10,697 nucleotides of DNA from JASHVB01 sp049522565 (GTDB lineage Bacteria; Pseudomonadota; Alphaproteobacteria; Acetobacterales; Acetobacteraceae), in the NCBI GenBank assembly GCA_049522565.1, contig JBEKNT010000230.1, positions 1 to 10,697 of the forward strand. Reading direction: 5' to 3'. The position numbers were made by a program, and so were the translations under genes. The stretch's first letter is position 1. Each line of letters starts with the position of its first letter. Below the pieces are notes generated by a model. It had not been told where the DNA came from. It saw only the letters and a program-made list of their open reading frames with translations, and did no database searches. Shown piece by piece: positions 7,717 through 10,697 of this stretch.

Positions 7717-7744
7717 ACTTTAGGTCGGTCGCGGCGCACGGCAA
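7717..7744 (-). promoter_or_regulatory. Candidate sigma70-like promoter of the six-gene operon
   Basis: Read on the minus strand, TTGCCG (7744-7739) and TAAAGT (7722-7717) are separated by 16 bp; each matches the consensus at 4 of 6 bases. Transcription would start near 7710 and give a leader of about 23 nt before ATG 7687, enough to include its GGAGG site. This is a pattern match by eye only. No operator palindrome or regulator gene is evident nearby. Confidence 0.35.
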
Positions 7745-7794
7745 GCAGCCGGGTTCGCTCCGCGGCAGGCAACCGGATCCGCCGGCGGTGGAAG

Positions 7795-7823
7795 TTGCCC
7801 TTGGGATATGCCACCGTTATAAT
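7795..7823 (+). promoter_or_regulatory. Candidate sigma70 promoter for the DUF805 gene
   Basis: TTGCCC (7795-7800) and a perfect TATAAT (7818-7823) are separated by exactly 17 bp, the best promoter-like match in the window and striking in such GC-rich DNA. A start near 7830 would give a leader of about 68 nt. It is divergent from the operon promoter candidate, with about 50 bp between the two -35 elements. Confidence 0.6.
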
Positions 7824-7847
7824 ATCGCAAGCGGTCCGCGGGCCCGT

Positions 7848-7867
7848 GCCGGTCGAATCCGACCGGC
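7848..7867 (+). promoter_or_regulatory. Perfect hairpin in the DUF805 mRNA leader
   Basis: Arms gccggtcg (7848-7855) and cgaccggc (7860-7867) pair perfectly over 8 bp around a 4-nt loop. The hairpin lies between the predicted transcription start and the Shine-Dalgarno (GGGGGAGGA, 7882-7890). As DNA it could be an operator; as RNA a leader stem that protects or tunes the message. There is no T-tract after it, so it is not a typical terminator. Confidence 0.5.
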
Positions 7868-7897
7868 CGCAGGCGGGCACAGGGGGAGGAAATCGAC

Positions 7898-8242
7898 ATG
7901 GGATTCGGCGACGCCATCAGCACGGGCTTTTCGAAATACGCCACGTTCACCGGTCGCGCGGCGCGGCCCGAATATTGGTACTGGGTACTGTTCTGCGTGC
8001 TTGCCGCGATTGTCTTCATGATCATCCAGACGGTGATTTCCCGCTTTGGCGGTCAGATGCTGAGCTGGCTGTTCGACCTTGCGACCATCGTGCCCTCGAT
8101 CGCCGTCGCCGCCCGCCGCCTGCACGATACCGACCGCACCGGCTGGTGGCAGTTGTTGGGCTTCATCCCGATCATCGGCTGGATCGTTCTGCTGGTCTGG
8201 CTCTGCCAGCCCGGCACGCCCGGTGCCAACCGGTTCGGATGA
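7898..8242 (+). CDS. DUF805 family membrane protein
   Basis: This 114-residue small inner-membrane protein is a normal length for DUF805. The family signature is clear: FTGRAARPEYWYW at about 17-29 before the first membrane span, ARRLHDTDRTGWWQL in the middle, and a C-terminal GANRFG. Three to four hydrophobic segments are visible (about 29-49, 55-68 and 84-103). The family has no established biochemical function; members are commonly small envelope proteins. The start at ATG 7898 is well supported by GGAGG at 7885-7889 with an 8-nt spacer. It is divergent from the sugar-acid operon and has its own good promoter candidate and leader hairpin, so it is probably regulated separately and need not take part in that pathway. 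Confidence 0.93.
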   Translation: MGFGDAISTGFSKYATFTGRAARPEYWYWVLFCVLAAIVFMIIQTVISRFGGQMLSWLFDLATIVPSIAVAARRLHDTDRTGWWQLLGFIPIIGWIVLLVWLCQPGTPGANRFG

Positions 8243-8338
8243 AGCAACGCCGCGGCCCGCGCTTGACGACCTGCGAGATCGGCGCCAGAAGCGGCCGCCA
8301 ACATCCGGCTTAATATACCTTCAGAGAAGGGGGCCGTC

Positions 8339-8587
8339 ATGCAGCCGACACCCAGCCTGGCGATGCTGCAATTCATCACCTGGGTGGCCAGTCGCCCGCG
8401 CAGCCATGCCGACGTGATGGATGCATGGCAAAGTTCCTGTCCACGCCTGTCGGTTTGGGAAGATGCGGTGATCGACGGCTACGTGCAATTCGCGGGTGAC
8501 GCGGCACGCAGCGTGGTGCTGACGCCGCGCGGCCGCGCTGTGCTCGACGCTCTGGCATCGGCGAGCGCGAAACTGGCGGCGGACTGA
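8339..8587 (+). CDS. Small hypothetical protein, possible winged-helix fold
   Basis: This is an 82-residue soluble protein that I do not recognise as a named family. It begins MQPTPSLAMLQFITWV, has a central WQSSCPRLSVWEDAVIDG stretch, and ends VVLTPRGRAVLDALASASAKL. The V-x-LT-x-x-G-x-x-x-L ending after a short hairpin-like segment recalls the wing and last helix of small winged-helix proteins, so a DNA-binding or protein-contact role is possible but unproven. AAGGGGG at 8327-8333 lies 5 nt before the ATG and supports the start; TAATAT at 8311-8316 is a weak -10 candidate. The reading frame has normal GC-rich codon use. It ends 10 bp before the stop of the converging enoyl-CoA hydratase gene. 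Confidence 0.72.
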   Translation: MQPTPSLAMLQFITWVASRPRSHADVMDAWQSSCPRLSVWEDAVIDGYVQFAGDAARSVVLTPRGRAVLDALASASAKLAAD

Positions 8588-8597
8588 GACGCGGGCA

Positions 8598-9380
8598 TCA
8601 GCGTTTGCGCTGACGCTGGTGGTCGAGGAAGCGTTGCATCAAACCGCGCGGCTCGTCGGTCTCCCATGCCGAGGCGAAGCAGTCGATGCCGCGCTGGATG
8701 GCCGCGCCGACCGGCAGCGCCTCCCAGTCGCCGATCAGGCTCTTTTGCAATCGGATCGCGCGCGGACCGGATGCGAGGATGCCCGTCAGCGCCCGCTCCA
8801 CCGCGGCATTCAATTGTCCGGCGGGGACGACTTCCTCCACGAGGCCCCAGGACAGCGCGATCGTCGCGTCGATCGTTTCCCCAGTCAGCAACAAACGCCG
8901 CGTGCGACCCCAGCCGATCAATCCGGGCAACAGCGCCGCTTCGACCACCGATGGCACGCCGACGCGAACCTCCGGCATGCCGAACCGTGCATTGCTGGTG
9001 GCGAACCGCAAGTCGCAGGCTGCCGCGACCTCCAGCCCGGCGCCCAGCGTCCAGCCCTGGATGCAGGCGATCGCCGGCACCGGTAAGCGGCGGAACACGT
9101 CGCAACTGCGATGCACCAGCGTGATGAATTCGCGCGCCGACGCAGTGTCCAGTCCCGCCATCTCGGCGATATCAGCGCCACCGATGAACGCCTGCGTGCC
9201 GGCGCCGCGCAACACCACCGCGCGCAGCGCCGGGTCTTCCGCCAGCCGTTCGACCGCCGTAACCAGCGCCGTCATCACGGCCCGGTTCAGCGTGTTGAGC
9301 TTGGCCGCGTTCTCGATCGTCACCCACGCCACCCCACGCGCATCCTGCCGCACGCTCACCCAGTCTGCCTGGCTCATCAT
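8598..9380 (-). CDS. Enoyl-CoA hydratase/isomerase family protein
   Basis: This 260-residue crotonase-superfamily enzyme is predicted to add water to, or isomerise, the double bond of an acyl-CoA in the cytoplasm. The first oxyanion-hole segment is FIGGADI (65-71) and the second GWTLGAGLE (109-117). Both catalytic glutamates of classical hydratases are present: E117 in GLEVAAACD and E137 in FGMPEVRVG. The C-terminal helices end in a basic RQRKR tail. Its acyl-CoA substrate is unknown; no other CoA-pathway gene adjoins it except the dehydrogenase-fold protein 6.5 kb away in another operon. ATG 9380 follows AAGGA with a 5-nt spacer. ATG 9377 is an equally possible start, and the frame upstream to 9440 is glycine-rich and not family-like. 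Confidence 0.92.
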   Translation of the reverse strand: MMSQADWVSVRQDARGVAWVTIENAAKLNTLNRAVMTALVTAVERLAEDPALRAVVLRGAGTQAFIGGADIAEMAGLDTASAREFITLVHRSCDVFRRLPVPAIACIQGWTLGAGLEVAAACDLRFATSNARFGMPEVRVGVPSVVEAALLPGLIGWGRTRRLLLTGETIDATIALSWGLVEEVVPAGQLNAAVERALTGILASGPRAIRLQKSLIGDWEALPVGAAIQRGIDCFASAWETDEPRGLMQRFLDHQRQRKR

Positions 9381-9475
9381 CCCGATCCTTCCGCCGGCGG
9401 TTGCGCCGCCCCCATCGACTACCCATACTGCGCTGCGCACCGCGCCGCACCCCCGCCCGCAACGAGGCCAATCGC

Positions 9476-9625
9476 ATGTTGCCGCCCTTGCAACCGCCCG
9501 CCTCCTGGTACCGGCGCTACTGGTACGCCCGGCGCTCGCCGGTTGATACGCTGGTGGACCGGGTGTTGATTTGCGCCGTCGCGGTGCTCGCGCTGCTGGC
9601 TGGCGTTACGCTGCTGGAGCACTGA
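9476..9625 (+). CDS. Small single-span membrane protein, hypothetical
   Basis: This 49-residue ORF has an aromatic and basic N-terminal part (SWYRRYWYARR, about residues 10-20) followed by one hydrophobic helix of about 18 residues (VLICAVAVLALLAGVTLL) and a very short tail, the look of a small inner-membrane protein with its positive end in the cytoplasm. GAGG at 9464-9467 lies 8 nt before ATG 9476. A weak promoter pattern TTGCGC-17 bp-CATACT (9401-9429) lies upstream. The frame is open back to 9401, but the extension runs through the probable promoter and has no conserved look. I recognise no family, and an ORF of this length could be chance, although the positive-inside charge pattern and ribosome site argue for a real gene. 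Confidence 0.5.
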   Translation: MLPPLQPPASWYRRYWYARRSPVDTLVDRVLICAVAVLALLAGVTLLEH

Positions 9626-9632
9626 AGCCGCC

Positions 9633-9667
9633 CGCGATGCCGCGTGGATGGACGCGGCCGCATCGCG
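9633..9667. terminator. GC-rich imperfect hairpin, possible terminator or leader structure
   Basis: Arms 9633-9645 and 9652-9667 pair over 13 bp with one 3-nt bulge (ccg, 9658-9660) and a 6-nt loop. It lies 8 bp after the stop of the small membrane ORF and 38 bp before the TRAP binding-protein ATG. No run of T follows, so intrinsic termination is doubtful. A weak promoter pattern TGGACG-17 bp-TAGGCT (9649-9677) overlaps it. Confidence 0.35.
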
Positions 9668-9705
9668 CCGCTAGGCTGTAACGAATGACCGGGGGGAATG
9701 ACCAG

Positions 9706-10697
9706 ATGGCACTGACACGCTCGCAATTTATTAAAATGGGCGCGGTAGCCACGGCAGCCGCGATCACCGGCGGGCGCCGGGCCCGGGCTGCTGAGGCAAA
9801 ACATTACAGCTTCGGTTACGACCAGCCGCATACCACGGGCTATGGCATTGGCGCCGACCTGTTCGCCGCCAAGCTGGCGGAGCTCAGCAAGGGAACCATG
9901 ATCATCGATCAGTTTCCCGGCGCGCAGCTCGGCCAGGAGCCGCAGATGCTGCAAAAAATCCGCACCGGCGATATCGATTTCATCTTCAGTTCCTCGGCGA
10001 ATGCCGCGACGCTGACGCCGCAATCCGGCGTGCTGTCGATCCATTACCTGTTCCGATCGGAGGCGCATCTGGTGCGCGGCGTTGCCACGCCGGCGGTGGT
10101 GGACGCCGTGCGGACGATGTGCGACGAGACGGTGAAGGACGCGCACTGCCTCACGCTGCTGACACTCGGACTGCGCGATCTGTACGGCAAGAAAGAGGTG
10201 CATGGCATCGGCGATGTGAAGAACCTGAAGATCCGCGTGCAGGCGACGCCGACGGAAGACGCGATGTTCCCGGCCTATGGCGCGCAGACCGTGCACATGC
10301 CGTTCGGCTCGGTCTATACCAGCTTGCAGACCGGCGTGATCGACATGGCCGAGAACGGCGTGAACGTCTATGACAGCAACAAGCACTACGAGGTCGCGCC
10401 TGTCATGTCGATGACGGAGCATGAGGCGAACTGCAACCTGCTATGGTGCAGCGGCAAGATGTGGGACTCGCTGTCGTCCGAGCAACAAGGCTGGGTGCGC
10501 GAGGCGGCGAACGAGGTCGCCACCAAGGAACCCTCCGCGGCGATCGAGCTGGAACACAAGTCGCGTGCCAAGCTGGAGAAGATGGGCGTGAAGTTCGTTT
10601 CTGATGTGGACAAGTCGGGCTTCATCAAGGTGGCCGAACCGTTGCAGGACAAGATCGCCGCCGATCTGGGCCCGCACGCGACGAAGATTTTGCAGCT
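9706..10697 (+). CDS. TRAP transporter solute-binding protein (DctP family), 3' end beyond window
   Basis: This is a periplasmic substrate-binding protein of a tripartite ATP-independent transporter, normally working with DctQ/DctM-type membrane subunits. The frame is open from ATG 9706 to the window end (330 codons plus 2 nt). The N-terminus is a signal peptide: TRSQFIKMGA resembles the Tat-type leader of this family but with Arg-Ser in place of Arg-Arg. A hydrophobic stretch and an ARA-AEA cleavage-like site near residue 28 follow. Mature landmarks are GAQLGQEPQML (about 72-82), GDIDFIF, and the DctP core LKIRVQATP with the carboxylate-binding Arg, then YGAQTVHMPFGSVYTSLQTG and AENGV. Substrates of the family are mostly organic or sugar acids; the ligand here is not known. 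GGGGGG 9 nt upstream supports this ATG over an in-frame ATG at 9685. Confidence 0.93.
   Translation, partial: MALTRSQFIKMGAVATAAAITGGRRARAAEAKHYSFGYDQPHTTGYGIGADLFAAKLAELSKGTMIIDQFPGAQLGQEPQMLQKIRTGDIDFIFSSSANAATLTPQSGVLSIHYLFRSEAHLVRGVATPAVVDAVRTMCDETVKDAHCLTLLTLGLRDLYGKKEVHGIGDVKNLKIRVQATPTEDAMFPAYGAQTVHMPFGSVYTSLQTGVIDMAENGVNVYDSNKHYEVAPVMSMTEHEANCNLLWCSGKMWDSLSSEQQGWVREAANEVATKEPSAAIELEHKSRAKLEKMGVKFVSDVDKSGFIKVAEPLQDKIAADLGPHATKILQ

Noticed and set aside
5687..7723. A 678-codon open frame on the plus strand across the ThDP and MR-family genes
   Set aside because: It lies antisense to genes with clear catalytic motifs, is rich in Arg, Ala, Pro and His, shows no domain and has no ribosome site. 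Such long antisense frames are expected in GC-rich DNA.
8263..8316. TTGACG at 8263 as a -35 box for the 82-residue gene
   Set aside because: No -10-like sequence lies at the proper spacing; TAATAT at 8311 is too far downstream to pair with it.
8598..8613. Stem tcagcg/cgctga with a 4-nt loop at the convergent gene ends
   Set aside because: Only 6 bp, inside the last codons of the enoyl-CoA hydratase, with no T-tract; too weak to call a terminator.
9517..10422. A 301-codon minus-strand frame over the TRAP binding protein
   Set aside because: The plus strand here carries a conserved DctP-type protein that continues to the window end; the antisense product is His/Arg-rich and without any domain.
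1..10697. tRNA, rRNA, CRISPR array, insertion sequence or prophage genes
   Set aside because: I saw no tRNA-like or rRNA sequence, no regularly spaced direct repeats and no transposase, integrase or phage motifs on either strand.

Overview
The window is GC-rich DNA with dense gene packing. Its gene families (DUF3500, DUF805, a DctP-type TRAP binding protein, an Asp/Glu-rich sugar-acid operon) fit an alphaproteobacterium, perhaps of the Rhodospirillales/Acetobacteraceae type. That placement is an inference from composition and gene content; no rRNA or marker gene is present.

Layout. Bases 1-195 hold the C-terminal end of a plus-strand DUF3500 protein. A long palindromic intergenic repeat (214-329) separates it from a converging minus-strand block. 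That block (7687 down to 349) is six genes with intergenic gaps of about 40-60 bp and one 4-bp ATGA overlap, so it looks like a single operon. In transcription order it encodes a ThDP-dependent enzyme, an uncharacterised mandelate racemase/enolase-superfamily enzyme, a D-galactonate dehydratase (DgoD), an MFS transporter, a 3-hydroxyacyl-CoA-dehydrogenase-fold enzyme and a short-chain dehydrogenase. Divergent from it, with a good sigma70-like promoter, is a DUF805 membrane protein (7898-8242), followed by an 82-residue hypothetical protein (8339-8587). A minus-strand enoyl-CoA hydratase/isomerase (9380-8598) converges on the latter. A 49-residue single-span membrane ORF (9476-9625) and the first 330 codons of a TRAP-transporter solute-binding protein (9706 to the window end) close the window.

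How it works together. The six-gene operon has the parts of a catabolic route for a sugar acid. It has an importer, two enolase-fold acid dehydratases that would form 2-keto-3-deoxy acids, two NAD(P)-dependent dehydrogenases and a ThDP enzyme that could make or break a C-C bond next to a carbonyl. No 2-keto-3-deoxy-acid kinase, KDPG/KDPGal aldolase, FAH-type hydrolase or regulator lies in the window, so the operon is not a standard De Ley-Doudoroff galactonate operon. The proposal that an oxidised keto-deoxy acid is cleaved by the ThDP enzyme is my inference and is the most interesting lead here. The TRAP binding protein at the right edge may serve a second organic-acid uptake system.
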